Counted from the stretch's first letter, positions 52,898 through 61,895 are shown. The stretch: DNA of 64,000 nucleotides from Streptomyces spectabilis (GCF_008704795.1 NZ_CP023690.1:2862501-2926500), one strand, 5' to 3'. Notes: generated by a model from the letters alone, not told the origin. Program-made: numbers and translations.

Positions 52898-53254
52898 TTA
52901 GCTGAAGGAGTCGCCGCAGGCGCAGGAACCCGTGGCGTTCGGGTTGTCGATCGTGAAGCCCTGCTTCTCGATCGTGTCGACGAAGTCGATGGAGGCGCCG
53001 CCCAGGTACGGAGCGCTCATGCGGTCGGTGACGACCTTCACACTGCCGAACTCCTTGACGACATCGCCGTCGAGCGAGCGCTCGTCGAAGAAGAGCTGGT
53101 AGCGCAGGCCCGAGCAGCCACCGGGCTGAACGGCGACACGCAGGGCCAGGTCCTCACGGCCTTCCTGGTCGAGCAGGGCCTTGACCTTGGCCGCGGCGGC
53201 GTCGGTCAGGATGATGCCGTCGGTGACGGTGGTGGTCTCGTCCGATACGGACAT
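52898..53254 (-). CDS. erpA: Iron-sulfur cluster insertion protein ErpA/HesB
   Basis: A 118-residue A-type Fe-S carrier. The three ligand Cys are in QPGGCSGLRYQLFF and the C-terminal GSCACGDSFS. It passes clusters to target enzymes; quinolinate synthase, a [4Fe-4S] enzyme, is encoded divergently next door. On the minus strand TTCACG-N18-TAGTGT, in the 209-base gap, is a plausible promoter. Confidence 0.95.
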   Translation of the reverse strand: MSVSDETTTVTDGIILTDAAAAKVKALLDQEGREDLALRVAVQPGGCSGLRYQLFFDERSLDGDVVKEFGSVKVVTDRMSAPYLGGASIDFVDTIEKQGFTIDNPNATGSCACGDSFS

Positions 53255-53388
53255 CTACATCGCTCCCGGGTAGTACGGAGACTGCTTGCCGACCGGTTCC
53301 AACCGGTGTGGCCGCGAATTCATTCCCATGCTCGCACACGGCGCCCCACGGGGGATGCGTCACATCGACACTATGGCCATCGTCAAAC

Positions 53389-53419
53389 TGACGTGAAGCG
53401 GTTATGATAGATAACGTCA
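53389..53419. promoter_or_regulatory. erpA-nadA divergent promoter region
   Basis: TGACGT (53389-53394) and ACGTCA (53414-53419) flank an AT-rich core that holds TATGAT (53403-53408), a good -10 for nadA, and GTTAT-GATAG-ATAAC. The dyad around the -10 looks like an operator for NAD or Fe-S control, but I cannot name the regulator. Confidence 0.5.
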
Positions 53420-53463
53420 ATTAGACGAAAAGGCTCGTCTGCAGAACAGAAAGGGTGCGTGAC

Positions 53464-54669
53464 GTGACCACCGCCCAATCCCCCGCGGCCCCCGTGGACC
53501 TCGGTGACCTCGGCGTTGAGCCGACCCCGCTCGCCCTCCTGCTGCTCGGCCGCGAGGCCGACCCGAGGAGCGAGCGCGGCGTGGAGTGCCCGGGAGACCT
53601 GCCCTCTCCGTCGGACCCCGACCTGGTGGAGCGCGCCCGCGCCGCCAAGGAGAGGCTCGGCGACAAGGTGTTCGTGCTCGGCCACCACTACCAGCGCGAC
53701 GAGGTCATCCAGTTCGCCGACGTCACCGGCGACTCGTTCAAGCTGGCCAAGGACGCGGCAGCCCGGCCGGACGCCGAGTACATCGTCTTCTGCGGCGTGC
53801 ACTTCATGGCCGAGTCCGCGGACATCCTGACCACCGACGACCAGAAGGTCGTGCTCCCCGACCTGGCCGCGGGCTGCTCGATGGCCGACATGGCCACGGC
53901 CGAGCAGGTCGCCGAGTGCTGGGACGTGCTGACCGAGGCCGGGATCGCCGAGCAGGTGGTGCCCGTCTCGTACATGAACTCCTCCGCCGACATCAAGGCG
54001 TTCACGGGCAAGCACGGCGGCACCATCTGCACGTCGTCGAACGCCGAGCGGGCCCTGGAGTGGGCCTTCGAGCAGGGCGAGAAGGTCCTCTTCCTGCCGG
54101 ACCAGCACCTGGGCCGCAACACCGCCGTCCGCGACATGGGCATGTCCCTGGACGACTGCGTGGTCTACAACCCGCACAAGCCGAACGGCGGCCTGACCGC
54201 CGAGCAGCTGCGCGCCGCGAAGATGATCCTGTGGCGCGGCCACTGCTCCGTGCACGGCCGCTTCTCGCTGGAGTCGGTCGAGGACGTCCGGGCCCGCATA
54301 CCCGGCGTGAACGTCCTGGTCCACCCAGAGTGCAAGCACGAGGTCGTGGCGGCGGCGGACCACGTCGGCTCGACCGAGCACATCATCAAGACCCTGGAGG
54401 CGGCCCCCGCGGGCTCCAAGTGGGCCATCGGCACCGAGCTGAACCTGGTGCGCCGCCTGGCCAACCGCTTCGCGCCCGAGGGCAAGGAGATCGTCTTCCT
54501 CGACAAGACGGTGTGCTTCTGCTCCACCATGAACCGCATCGACCTGCCGCACCTGGTCTGGGCCCTGGAGTCCCTGGCCGACGGCAAGCTCGTCAACCGC
54601 ATCGAGGTCGACCGCGAGACCGAGCAGTTCGCGAAGCTGGCCCTGGAGCGGATGCTGGCGCTGCCGTAG
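53464..54669 (+). CDS. nadA: Quinolinate synthase
   Basis: A 401-residue [4Fe-4S] enzyme that condenses iminoaspartate and dihydroxyacetone phosphate to quinolinate for NAD synthesis. Motifs are LGHHYQRDEVIQFAD, FCGVHFMAESADIL, AGCSMADMA, MNSSADIKAF, VHPECKHEV and FCSTMNRIDL; cluster Cys lie in AGCS, PEC and FCS. The GTG at 53464 has AAAGGGTG six bases before; GTG 53455 is in frame. nadB and nadC are not in the window. ErpA opposite may load its cluster. Confidence 0.95.
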   Translation: MTTAQSPAAPVDLGDLGVEPTPLALLLLGREADPRSERGVECPGDLPSPSDPDLVERARAAKERLGDKVFVLGHHYQRDEVIQFADVTGDSFKLAKDAAARPDAEYIVFCGVHFMAESADILTTDDQKVVLPDLAAGCSMADMATAEQVAECWDVLTEAGIAEQVVPVSYMNSSADIKAFTGKHGGTICTSSNAERALEWAFEQGEKVLFLPDQHLGRNTAVRDMGMSLDDCVVYNPHKPNGGLTAEQLRAAKMILWRGHCSVHGRFSLESVEDVRARIPGVNVLVHPECKHEVVAAADHVGSTEHIIKTLEAAPAGSKWAIGTELNLVRRLANRFAPEGKEIVFLDKTVCFCSTMNRIDLPHLVWALESLADGKLVNRIEVDRETEQFAKLALERMLALP

Positions 54670-54680
54670 CCGGTACGGCG

Positions 54681-55361
54681 TCAGTCGGCCCGCGGCCGGA
54701 CGAGGCCCGACTCGTAGGCGATCACGACGAGTTGGGCCCGGTCGCGGGCGCCCAGTTTCGCCATGGCCCGGTTCACATGGGTCTTCACCGTCAGCGGGCT
54801 GACCTCGAGGCGCTCGGCGATCTCGTCGTTCGAAAGGCCCCCCGCGACCTGGACGAGGACCTCGCGCTCGCGCCCGGTGAGCGCGTCGAGGCGCTCGCCG
54901 CGGCCGGGCGCGTCACTGTTCGAACCGTCGCTCTGCGCGAGGAACTTGGCGATGAGCCCCTTCGTCGCCGTGGGCGACAGGAGCGCCTCGCCCGCGGCCG
55001 CGATGCGGATGGCGCCGAGGAGTTCGTCGGGCTCGGCGCCCTTGCCGAGGAACCCGGACGCCCCCGCCCGCAGCGACTGCACCACGTACTCGTCGACCTC
55101 GAAGGTCGTCAGCATGACCACACGTACGTGGGAAAGGGCCGGGTCCTCGCTGATCATCCGGGTGGCGGCGAGGCCGTCCGTGCCCGGCATGCGGATGTCC
55201 ATCAGGACGACGTCCGCCGCCTCGGCCTTCGCGAGGCGCACGGCCTGGGCGCCGTCGGAGGCCTCGCCGACGACCTCCATGTCGGGTTCGGAGTCGACGA
55301 GGACCTTGAACGCGCTGCGCAGCAGCGCCTGGTCGTCGGCGAGCAGCACCCGGATCGTCAC
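54681..55361 (-). CDS. NarL/LuxR-family response regulator
   Basis: A 226-residue regulator with receiver Asp in DVVLMDIRMPGTDGL and a LuxR DNA-binding domain (LTGREREVLVQVAGGLSNDEIAERLEVS). The GTG at 55361 overlaps the kinase stop (GTGA). It faces nadA with only 11 bases between stops. Its targets are unknown. Confidence 0.92.
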   Translation of the reverse strand: MTIRVLLADDQALLRSAFKVLVDSEPDMEVVGEASDGAQAVRLAKAEAADVVLMDIRMPGTDGLAATRMISEDPALSHVRVVMLTTFEVDEYVVQSLRAGASGFLGKGAEPDELLGAIRIAAAGEALLSPTATKGLIAKFLAQSDGSNSDAPGRGERLDALTGREREVLVQVAGGLSNDEIAERLEVSPLTVKTHVNRAMAKLGARDRAQLVVIAYESGLVRPRAD

Positions 55362-56611
55362 GCGGTCCCTCCCCTGGCCGGGCTGTGCTCCCGGCCGCCC
55401 TGTTTCACGGTCGTGACCGGCAGGATCGCATGGACGCGGAAGCCGCCTCCGTAGCGGGGGCCGACACTGCACCGCCCGCCGAGCGCGCTGACGCGCTCGC
55501 GCATGCCGATGAGGCCGTGCCCGCCGCCGCGGTCGGGGTCGTCGACGGGCTGCGCGTCGTCGCCCGCCCCGTCGTCGAGGACCGTGATCTCCAGGTTCGG
55601 CCCCACGCGCACCACGCTGACCTCCGCCTTGGCCCGCTCGCCCGCGTGCTTCTGCACGTTCGTCAGCGCCTCCTGGATGATGCGGTACGCCGCCAGGTCC
55701 ACGGCGGCGGGCGGCGGCTGGCCGCTGTCGCCGCGGGCCACCTCCACGGGCAGGCCCGCGTGCCGGAACGTGTCCACGAGGTCGTCGAGCCGTGCGAGGC
55801 CCGGCGCGGGCTCCGTGGGCGCCTCGGGGTCGCCGTTCTGCCGCAGCAGGCCGACGGTGGCGCGCAGCTCGCCGAGCGCGGACCTGCTGGCCTCCCGGAC
55901 GTGCGCGAGGGCCTCCTTGGCCTGGTCGGGCCGCTTGTCCATGACGTGTGCCGCGACCCCCGCCTGGACGTTGACCAGGGCGATGTGGTGGGCGACGACG
56001 TCGTGCAGGTCGCGGGCGATGCGCAGCCGCTCCTCGGCGACCCGGCGCCTGGCCTCTTCCTCACGGGTGCGTTCGGCCCGCTCGGCGCGCTCCCTTATGG
56101 CGTCGACGAAGGCACGGCGGCTGCGCACCGCGTCGCCCGCGGCGGCGGCCATGCCGGTCCAGGCGAAGATGCCGAGGTTCTCCTGGCCGTACCAGGGCAG
56201 GGGCCCCGCGACCATGGCGACGCCGGTGAGCCCCGCCATCGTGACCAGGCCGACGCGCCAGGTGGTGGGGCGGTTGGTGCGGGCGGCCACGGTGTACAGG
56301 GCGACGACGGCGCACATCACGACGGGTGCGCGGGGGCCGGTCGACACGAGCTCCACGATGGAGAACGCGGAGGTGGTGGCGAGCACCGTCCACGGGGCGC
56401 GGCGCCGGAAGACGAGCATGGCCGCGCCCGCGCCCATGAGTGTGAGGCTCATGGCACCCGGGGCGTGCACGTTCCACGTGGAGCCCTGCTCCCCGTAAGG
56501 CTCGGCGAAGGAGCCGATGACCATGAAGACGAGGGCGGCGGCGGCGAGGGCCGCGTCCACGGCCAGCGGGTGCGTTCTGGCCCAGCCGCGGCACCGTTCA
56601 AAGTTGGTCAC
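55358..56611 (-). CDS. NarL-type sensor histidine kinase (DUF7134/DesK-like)
   Basis: A 417-residue kinase with about five to six N-terminal membrane helices and no large outer domain, then the HisKA_3 motif RIARDLHDVVAHHIALV and HATPase (IIQEALTNVQKHAG, GHGLIGMRERV). Membrane-stress or lipid-sensing kinases of this build are common in Streptomyces. The GTG at 56611 is the best start. It pairs with the overlapping regulator and lies beside pspA genes, which would fit envelope stress, though this is only context. Confidence 0.9.
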   Translation of the reverse strand: MTNFERCRGWARTHPLAVDAALAAAALVFMVIGSFAEPYGEQGSTWNVHAPGAMSLTLMGAGAAMLVFRRRAPWTVLATTSAFSIVELVSTGPRAPVVMCAVVALYTVAARTNRPTTWRVGLVTMAGLTGVAMVAGPLPWYGQENLGIFAWTGMAAAAGDAVRSRRAFVDAIRERAERAERTREEEARRRVAEERLRIARDLHDVVAHHIALVNVQAGVAAHVMDKRPDQAKEALAHVREASRSALGELRATVGLLRQNGDPEAPTEPAPGLARLDDLVDTFRHAGLPVEVARGDSGQPPPAAVDLAAYRIIQEALTNVQKHAGERAKAEVSVVRVGPNLEITVLDDGAGDDAQPVDDPDRGGGHGLIGMRERVSALGGRCSVGPRYGGGFRVHAILPVTTVKQGGREHSPARGGTA

Positions 56612-56702
56612 GGCTAAACGGTACGGGGCGCCTCCCGGCGGGGGGAACGGAAAGCGGGTTCGGGGGGCGGGGGTTGACGTCACCCCCGGTCCCGCGCGGG
56701 CG

Positions 56703-56981
56703 TCAGCCGGGGATGAGGCCGTCGTCCGAGAGCATGGCGCGGACCTCCGCGAGGGTGGCGTCCGGGGCGGGGAGGATGAGCTCCGAAGGTTCGAGGGCGT
56801 CGTCGGGGAGGGGGTCCCCCAGCTCGCGGACCTTGTCCAGGAGGGCGTGCAGCGTGCGGCGGAAGCCGGGCTCGTCGCCGCCCTCCATCTCCTCGAGCAG
56901 TTCGTCGTCCAGCTTGTTCAGCTCGGTGAAGTGGCTGTCGGCCAGCTTCACCTGCCCCTCCCCCATGATCCTTACGATCAT
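56703..56981 (-). CDS. pspAA: PspA-associated protein PspAA
   Basis: A 92-residue protein with the PspAA domain (MIVRIMGEGQVKLADSHFTELNKLDDEL). It sits 27 bases after the PspA gene on the same strand, the standard arrangement. It probably modulates PspA at the membrane. Confidence 0.88.
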   Translation of the reverse strand: MIVRIMGEGQVKLADSHFTELNKLDDELLEEMEGGDEPGFRRTLHALLDKVRELGDPLPDDALEPSELILPAPDATLAEVRAMLSDDGLIPG

Positions 56982-57008
56982 GACGCCCTCCTCGGACGTG
57001 AGCGGTGG

Positions 57009-57800
57009 CTACTGCTTGTCGAAGCGGGTGACGTCCTTCGACTGCGCCTGGGACTGGCCCTGGCCGCCCTCGATGGCCGGCTTCGACGTGCTGGAGCCGC
57101 CGGCCAGCTCGGCCTTCATGCGCTGCAGCTCCAGCTCTACATCTGTACCACCGGAGAGCCGGTCCAGCTCGGACTGGATGTCGTCCTTGGCGAGGCCGGA
57201 GGAGTCGTCGAGGGCGCCCGAGGCGAGGAGCTCGTCGATCGCGCCGGCGCGGGCCTGGAGCTGGGCCGTCTTGTCCTCGGCGCGCTGGATCGCCATGCCG
57301 ACGTCGCCCATCTCCTCGGAGATGCCGGAGAAGGCCTCGCCGATGCGGGTCTGGGCCTCGGCCGCGGTGTACGTGGCCTTGATGGTCTCCTTGCGCGTGC
57401 GGAACGCGTCGACCTTGGCCTGCAGGCGCTGGGCCGCGAGGGTGAGCTTCTCCTCCTCGCCCTGCAGGGTCTGGTGCTGCGTCTCCAGGTCGCTGACCTG
57501 CTGCTGGAGCGCCGCGCGGCGCGAGAGCGCCTCGCGGGCCAGGTCCTCGCGGCCGAGCGCGAGCGCCTTGCGGCCCTGGTCCTCAAGGGTGGAGGACTGC
57601 TTCTGGAGCTGGTTGAGCTGCAGTTCGAGACGCTTGCGGGAGGTCGCCACGTCGGCGACGCCGCGGCGGACCTTCTGCAGCAGCTCCAGCTGCTTCTGGT
57701 ACGAGTAATCGAGGGTTTCGCGCGGGTCCTCGGCCCGGTCAAGGGCCTTGTTCGCCTTCGCGCGGAAGATCATCCCCATACGCTTCATGACACCGCTCAT
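57009..57800 (-). CDS. pspA: Phage shock protein A (PspA/IM30)
   Basis: A 263-residue ESCRT-III-like membrane-stabilising protein. Start is MKRMGMIFRAKANKALDRAE with the amphipathic helix, then long coiled coils (LLQKVRRGVADVATSRKRLE, EEKLTLAAQRLQAKVDAFR). A Ser/Gln/Gly-rich tail follows. I chose ATG 57800 (MSGVMK); ATG 57788 is possible. It forms an operon with pspAA, and protects the membrane under stress in known species. Confidence 0.95.
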   Translation of the reverse strand: MSGVMKRMGMIFRAKANKALDRAEDPRETLDYSYQKQLELLQKVRRGVADVATSRKRLELQLNQLQKQSSTLEDQGRKALALGREDLAREALSRRAALQQQVSDLETQHQTLQGEEEKLTLAAQRLQAKVDAFRTRKETIKATYTAAEAQTRIGEAFSGISEEMGDVGMAIQRAEDKTAQLQARAGAIDELLASGALDDSSGLAKDDIQSELDRLSGGTDVELELQRMKAELAGGSSTSKPAIEGGQGQSQAQSKDVTRFDKQ

Positions 57801-58141
57801 GGGCTTCGCGCGCCCCCTTCTGACGGACTCCAGCTCCAGCTGCTGCAACAGAACCCACGGTACGGGGTCTGTATCCATTACCGCACTGTTCGCGGGTGGA
57901 TGCGCTCATCCCCAAGGACGACTGCACCGCCCGCCTCTCCGGCGCAAGGAGTAGGTGCGCCCCCGGGAACAGCCCGGGACGGCCCCTCCGTCGCTCTGCC
58001 ACATCTGCAAGACGGCCGGTGTTGCGGGATCGTTCCCCGGGGAGCGGACGTCCATGCGCCCGCCGGTCTCCCGCCGGTGCGCCCCGGGAAAGAGGGTCCT
58101 CCGGCCCCGCGCCTCCCGCTTACCCCGTACCCTTGGCTTTT
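57801..58141. other. Divergent promoter region between pspA and the DUF3043 gene
   Basis: I see no gene in these 341 bases. TACCCT (58128-58133), eight bases before the GTG at 58142, is a likely -10 for a leaderless DUF3043 transcript. The pspA promoter must lie in the left part; no clear consensus or inverted repeat stands out there. Confidence 0.5.
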
Positions 58142-58750
58142 GTGTTCCGTAGCCGATCCAAGGACGAGAAGGCCCCGGCCGCCAAGGCGCCGGTAGCCGA
58201 GAGCGCGTCTTCCCAGTCCTCGCCCCGTGACCCCGAGGCCCCCAAGGGCCGCCCCACCCCCAAGCGTGCCGCGGCCCAGTCGCAGCGCCGCAGCGTGATG
58301 AACACGCCGACGTCGCGCAAGGAGGCAGCCAAGCGGTCGCGCGAGGAGCGCCGCGCGAACATGGAGAAGCAGCGCCAGGCGCTGGCCAGCGGCGACGAGC
58401 GGTATCTGCCGCCGCGGGACAAGGGTCCGGTGCGCAAGTACGCCCGCGACTTCGTGGACTCGCGGTTCTGCGTCGCGGAGTTCTTCCTGCCGATGGCCGT
58501 GCTCATCCTCGTGCTGAGCCTGGTCCGCGTCGCGCAGCTGCAGAACATCGCGCTGCTGCTGTGGCTCGTCGTGATCGTCCTGATCGTGCTCGACTCCGTC
58601 GTCACGGCCTTCCGTCTGAAGAAGCGCCTCAACGAGCGCTTCCCCGACGAGCACAAGAAGGGCGCCGTCGCGTACGCCCTGATGCGTTCGCTCCAGATGC
58701 GTCGGCTGCGGCTGCCGAAGCCGCAGGTCAAGCGCGGGGAGCGACCCTGA
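58142..58750 (+). CDS. DUF3043 membrane protein
   Basis: A 202-residue protein. The basic, Ala/Pro/Lys-rich first 95 residues (KRAAAQSQRRSVMNTPTSRK) precede YLPPRDKGPVRKYARDFVDSR and two membrane helices (FFLPMAVLILVLSLVRVA, IALLLWLVVIVLIVLDSVV), then a basic tail. This is the DUF3043 pattern. The GTG at 58142 has no Shine-Dalgarno. Function unknown. Confidence 0.85.
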   Translation: MFRSRSKDEKAPAAKAPVAESASSQSSPRDPEAPKGRPTPKRAAAQSQRRSVMNTPTSRKEAAKRSREERRANMEKQRQALASGDERYLPPRDKGPVRKYARDFVDSRFCVAEFFLPMAVLILVLSLVRVAQLQNIALLLWLVVIVLIVLDSVVTAFRLKKRLNERFPDEHKKGAVAYALMRSLQMRRLRLPKPQVKRGERP

Positions 58751-58788
58751 GCGAGATCCAGGGCGCAGGCCCTGGAGAGCGTACGGCC

Positions 58789-59496
58789 GTGTGCCAGGAA
58801 CTGGTGGCACGGCAACTGGACGAGCAGATCGCGGCGCGGTTCCCGGTGGGACGGCGGCTGCGGGTGCTCGACGTCGGCATGGGGCGCGGGGCGCAGGCGC
58901 TCCGGCTCGCCCGTGCCGGACACCAGGTGACGGGCGTCGAGCGGGAAGCCGACGGCCTCGCCGCCGCGCGGGCCGCGGCGGCGGCCGAGCCGGAGGGCAT
59001 CCGGTCGCGGATGCGGATCGTCGAGGGCGACGGGCGGGACACGGGGGTGCACTTCCTGCCCGGGAGCTTCGACGTCGTGCTGTGTCACGGCGTCCTGATG
59101 TACGTCGACGAGCCCGACGCCCTGCTTGCCGGGCTCGGCCGGGTCCTCGCGCCCGGCGGGCTGCTCTCCCTGGTGGTACGGAACGCGGACGCGATGGCCA
59201 TGGCGCCTGCGCTGCGGGGTGACTGGGGCGGGGCGCTCGCCGCCTTCGGGGCCGACACGTACGAGGACCCCTCCGGGGGGCGGGCGCGGGCCCATCGGCT
59301 CGACGCGGTCTCCGGGGCGCTCGCGGGGATCGCCGCGCCCCTGCGGGCCTGGTACGGGGTGCGGGTCTTCTCCTCGGCGGTGCCTGACGCCGGGGCGGCG
59401 CTCGACGGGCTTCTCGCCGCCGAGGAGCGGGCCGGGCGAACCGATCCCTACCGGGCGGTCGCCTCCCTGCTCCACGTCTGCGGCACCCGCGACTGA
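58789..59496 (+). CDS. Class I SAM-dependent methyltransferase
   Basis: A 235-residue methyltransferase. The SAM loop is LDVGMGRGAQALRLARAG; the acidic residue is in VTGVEREADGL; motif II is FDVVLCHGVLMYVDEPD and motif III is VLAPGGLLSLVVRN. The GTG at 58789 follows GGAGAG; no standard start is nearer to the DUF3043 stop, 38 bases upstream, so the two are probably one operon. tRNA-type SmtA/CmoM enzymes look similar; the substrate is not certain. Confidence 0.82.
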   Translation: MCQELVARQLDEQIAARFPVGRRLRVLDVGMGRGAQALRLARAGHQVTGVEREADGLAAARAAAAAEPEGIRSRMRIVEGDGRDTGVHFLPGSFDVVLCHGVLMYVDEPDALLAGLGRVLAPGGLLSLVVRNADAMAMAPALRGDWGGALAAFGADTYEDPSGGRARAHRLDAVSGALAGIAAPLRAWYGVRVFSSAVPDAGAALDGLLAAEERAGRTDPYRAVASLLHVCGTRD

Positions 59497-59591
59497 GCCT
59501 CGGGCCACGCTCCGGCGTGCCCCTGCCTGAGCCCTCCGGGCACGGTCCGCCACATGGCTCGACCGACCGGGCCCTGAACACGGCCCCTCCC

Positions 59592-60013
59592 TGGCCGAAG
59601 CCGCGCCCTACCCCCACGGCTCCGGCCGGACCGGCCCCGGCTCAGGCCCGGACGTGATCCCCTTGGCCGAAGCCGCACCGCATGCCCGGCCCGGGCACGA
59701 CTGAGCCCGGGTGCAAGCCCCGGCTCAGGCACCCTGGCCGAAGCCGCGCCACGTGTCCTCGGTCGACCGGTCAGGGGCCCGGGCACGACGGAGCCCCGGC
59801 GCAGGCCCCGGATGCGGCCCCTTGGTCGAAGCCGCGCCGCATGCCCCCGCTCGACGGGGCAGGGGCCCGGGCACGACGGAGCCCCGGCGCAGGCCCCGGA
59901 TGCGGCCCCTTGGTCGAAGCCGCGCCGCATGCCCCCGCTCGACGGGGCAGGGGCCCGGCCCGAGCACGGCTGAGCCCCGGTACACACCCCGGGCAACGGC
60001 CCCTGGACCGAAG
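59592..60013. repeat. GC-rich tandem repeat array A (about 71-93 bp units)
   Basis: Six units share the core TGG[CT]CGAAGCCGCG at 59592, 59664, 59735, 59823, 59911 and (degenerate) 60004, so the spacing is 72, 71, 88, 88 and 93 bp. Bases 59772-59870 recur exactly at 59860-59958, a 99-bp identity with an 88-bp shift. The array lies in the 1.25-kb non-coding gap after the methyltransferase gene. No convincing gene is in it; open frames here come from the GC bias. Confidence 0.85.
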
Positions 60014-60180
60014 CGGCGCCTCCCCGCCGGGACAGTCCCACCCACCCGCCCCCACCATCGGGCACCTGTGCCTACGTCCCCCGCCGGACCCCACCTCGCC
60101 CCGCCAGGGCGGGCCCACCCGCCCCCACCATGACTGGGACAGTGCGTCAGGGCACTGGCCGGGGGCGTTTCGGGGGGCGA

Positions 60181-60670
60181 GACCACCGCCGCGGTAACGG
60201 CGGCGCTGCGGGGCATCAGCCGCAGCGCCCCGCGTCTGGCCCCGATCAGCGAAGCCAAGGTGGCGCGGGTGGGTGGGAGACGACCGCCGAGGTAACTCGG
60301 GGTGCCAGCCGCAGCGCACCGCGCAGGGGCCCCACCCACGAAGCCACAGCGCCACGGGCGGGCGGGGGGGAAGACCGTCGCGGTAGCGGCGGGAACTCGG
60401 AGGCGCCAGGCGCAGCGCTCCGCGTCGGGGCCGCACCCTCAAAGCCAAGGCGCTACGGGCGGGTGGGTGGGAAACCACCGCCGCGGTAGCGGCGGGGACC
60501 CGGGGGTGCCAGCCGCAGCGCACCGCGTCAGGGCCCCGCCCGCGAAGCCGCGGCGTTACGGGTGGGCGGGTGGGAAACCACCGCCGCGGTAGCGGCGGGG
60601 ACCCGGGGCCCCACCGGCGAAGCCATCGTGGGAGGCCACCGCCGCGGTAGCGGCAAAACCCAGGGAGGGC
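60181..60670. repeat. GC-rich hairpin repeat array B (about 91-103 bp units)
   Basis: Six units are marked by the GGTA of CCGCCGC-GGTA-GCGGCGG at 60193, 60291, 60382, 60485, 60588 and 60646. The spacing is 98, 91, 103, 103 and 58 bp. Units 4 and 5 share a long start. Each core can form a 5-7-bp hairpin; unit 2 has CCGAG-GTAA-CTCGG instead, so pairing is kept with different bases. A second block GCCAGCCGCAGCGCACCGCG recurs. The protease gene begins about 80 bases after the array. Confidence 0.85.
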
Positions 60671-60748
60671 CCCGCGTCGGGGCACGTGCCCCCTGTTCGG
60701 ACCCGTTCAGGAGGTCGGTGGAGGGGGCGGGGGCCAGACTCGGGGGGC

Positions 60749-61801
60749 ATGAGAGCTTCGCGTGGGTTCGTGGTGATGGGGGCCTTGGTCGCGGCCGGTC
60801 TCGTGGCCGGGTGCGCGGGAGACGACGGGGCCTCCCGGGGCAAGGAGTCGACGACTCAGGCGGCCGCCCCCGCCGCGGCGGGCGACCTCCAGGACGACTA
60901 CCTGAAGGTCATCAAGGACGCGCTCCCCTCCGTCGTACAGATCGACGCCTCCGACAGCCTCGGCTCCGGCGTGGTCTACGACGACAAGGGACACATCGTC
61001 ACCAACGCCCACGTGGTGGGCCGGGAGAAGACGTTCAAGGTGACCACGGCCACCGGCGAGCAGCCCCTCGCGGCCACGCTCGTGTCGGCGTACCCGGAGC
61101 AGGACCTCGCCGTCATCAAGCTCGACAAGGTGCCGCGCGGCCTGAAGGCCGCGGACTTCGGCGACTCCGGGAAGGTGGAGGTCGGCCAGATCGTGCTCGC
61201 GATGGGCTCACCGCTCGGCCTGTCGTCGAGCGTCACGCAGGGCATCGTGTCGGCGACCGGCCGCACGGTCAGCGAGGGCCGCTCCGGCGGCGGCACCGGC
61301 GCCACCATCGGGAACATGGTGCAGACGTCCGCCGCGATCAATCCGGGCAACAGCGGCGGCGCCCTGGTGAACCTCGACGGCGACGTCATCGGCATTCCGA
61401 CGCTCGCCGCGACCGATCCGGAGATGGGCGACGGCGCGGCGCCCGGCATCGGCTTCGCGATCCCCGCGTCGATGGTGCGCACGGTGGCCGACCAGATCGT
61501 GAAGAGCGGCAAGGTCACCGACTCGGGCCGGGCCGCGCTCGGCATCAGCGGGCGCACGGTCCTCGGGGACGACTACCGGCCCGCGGGCGTGGCGGTGGCC
61601 GAGGTGAAGAGTGGCGGCGGCGCCGACAAGGCGGGCATCGGGCCCGGCGACATCATCACCGGGCTCGGGGACGACCGGATCACCACGGTCACCTCCCTCT
61701 CGGAGGCGCTCGCCGAGGCCGAGCCGGGCGACAAGGAGCGGGTGACGTACGTACGGGACGGCGACGAGCGGACCGCCGAGGTCACCCTCGGGGAGATGTG
61801 A
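60749..61801 (+). CDS. HtrA/DegP-like serine protease lipoprotein with PDZ domain
   Basis: A 350-residue protein. Signal and lipobox: FVVMGALVAAGLVAGC. The trypsin-like domain has His in IVTNAHVVG, Asp in YPEQDLAVIKL and Ser in NPGNSGGALV; a C-terminal PDZ domain (GVAVAEVKSGGGADKAGI, GPGDIITGLGDD) follows. It should degrade or hold misfolded proteins outside the membrane. GGGGGG precedes the ATG. The upstream repeat array B may influence its expression. Confidence 0.92.
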   Translation: MRASRGFVVMGALVAAGLVAGCAGDDGASRGKESTTQAAAPAAAGDLQDDYLKVIKDALPSVVQIDASDSLGSGVVYDDKGHIVTNAHVVGREKTFKVTTATGEQPLAATLVSAYPEQDLAVIKLDKVPRGLKAADFGDSGKVEVGQIVLAMGSPLGLSSSVTQGIVSATGRTVSEGRSGGGTGATIGNMVQTSAAINPGNSGGALVNLDGDVIGIPTLAATDPEMGDGAAPGIGFAIPASMVRTVADQIVKSGKVTDSGRAALGISGRTVLGDDYRPAGVAVAEVKSGGGADKAGIGPGDIITGLGDDRITTVTSLSEALAEAEPGDKERVTYVRDGDERTAEVTLGEM

Positions 61802-61841
61802 GAGGAACAAGCGCGGAACGAGAGCGAAAACGAGAGCAAAA

Positions 61842-61869
61842 GGGAGGCGGGGCCGTGGCCCCGCCTCCC
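61842..61869. terminator. Terminator after the serine protease
   Basis: GGGAGGCGGGGCC pairs with GGCCCCGCCTCCC around CGTG as a tetraloop, 41 bases after the protease stop. It also faces the end of the convergent small gene. Confidence 0.85.
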
Positions 61870-61895
61870 CGTGTGTCGCGTGGGATCCGCGTGCG

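Noticed and set aside
57739..58002. 87-codon minus-strand frame upstream of pspA
   Set aside because: No motif or start signal, and it overlaps pspA in another frame.
60181..60670. Array B as a CRISPR array
   Set aside because: Units are 91-103 bp with long similar segments and no uniform short repeat with unique spacers; no cas genes are present.
59771..60685. 304-codon minus-strand open frame with Arg/Pro/Gly-rich repeats
   Set aside because: It crosses both tandem repeat arrays, has no start signal or protein-like pattern, and its repeats follow the DNA repeat. Such frames arise from GC bias.
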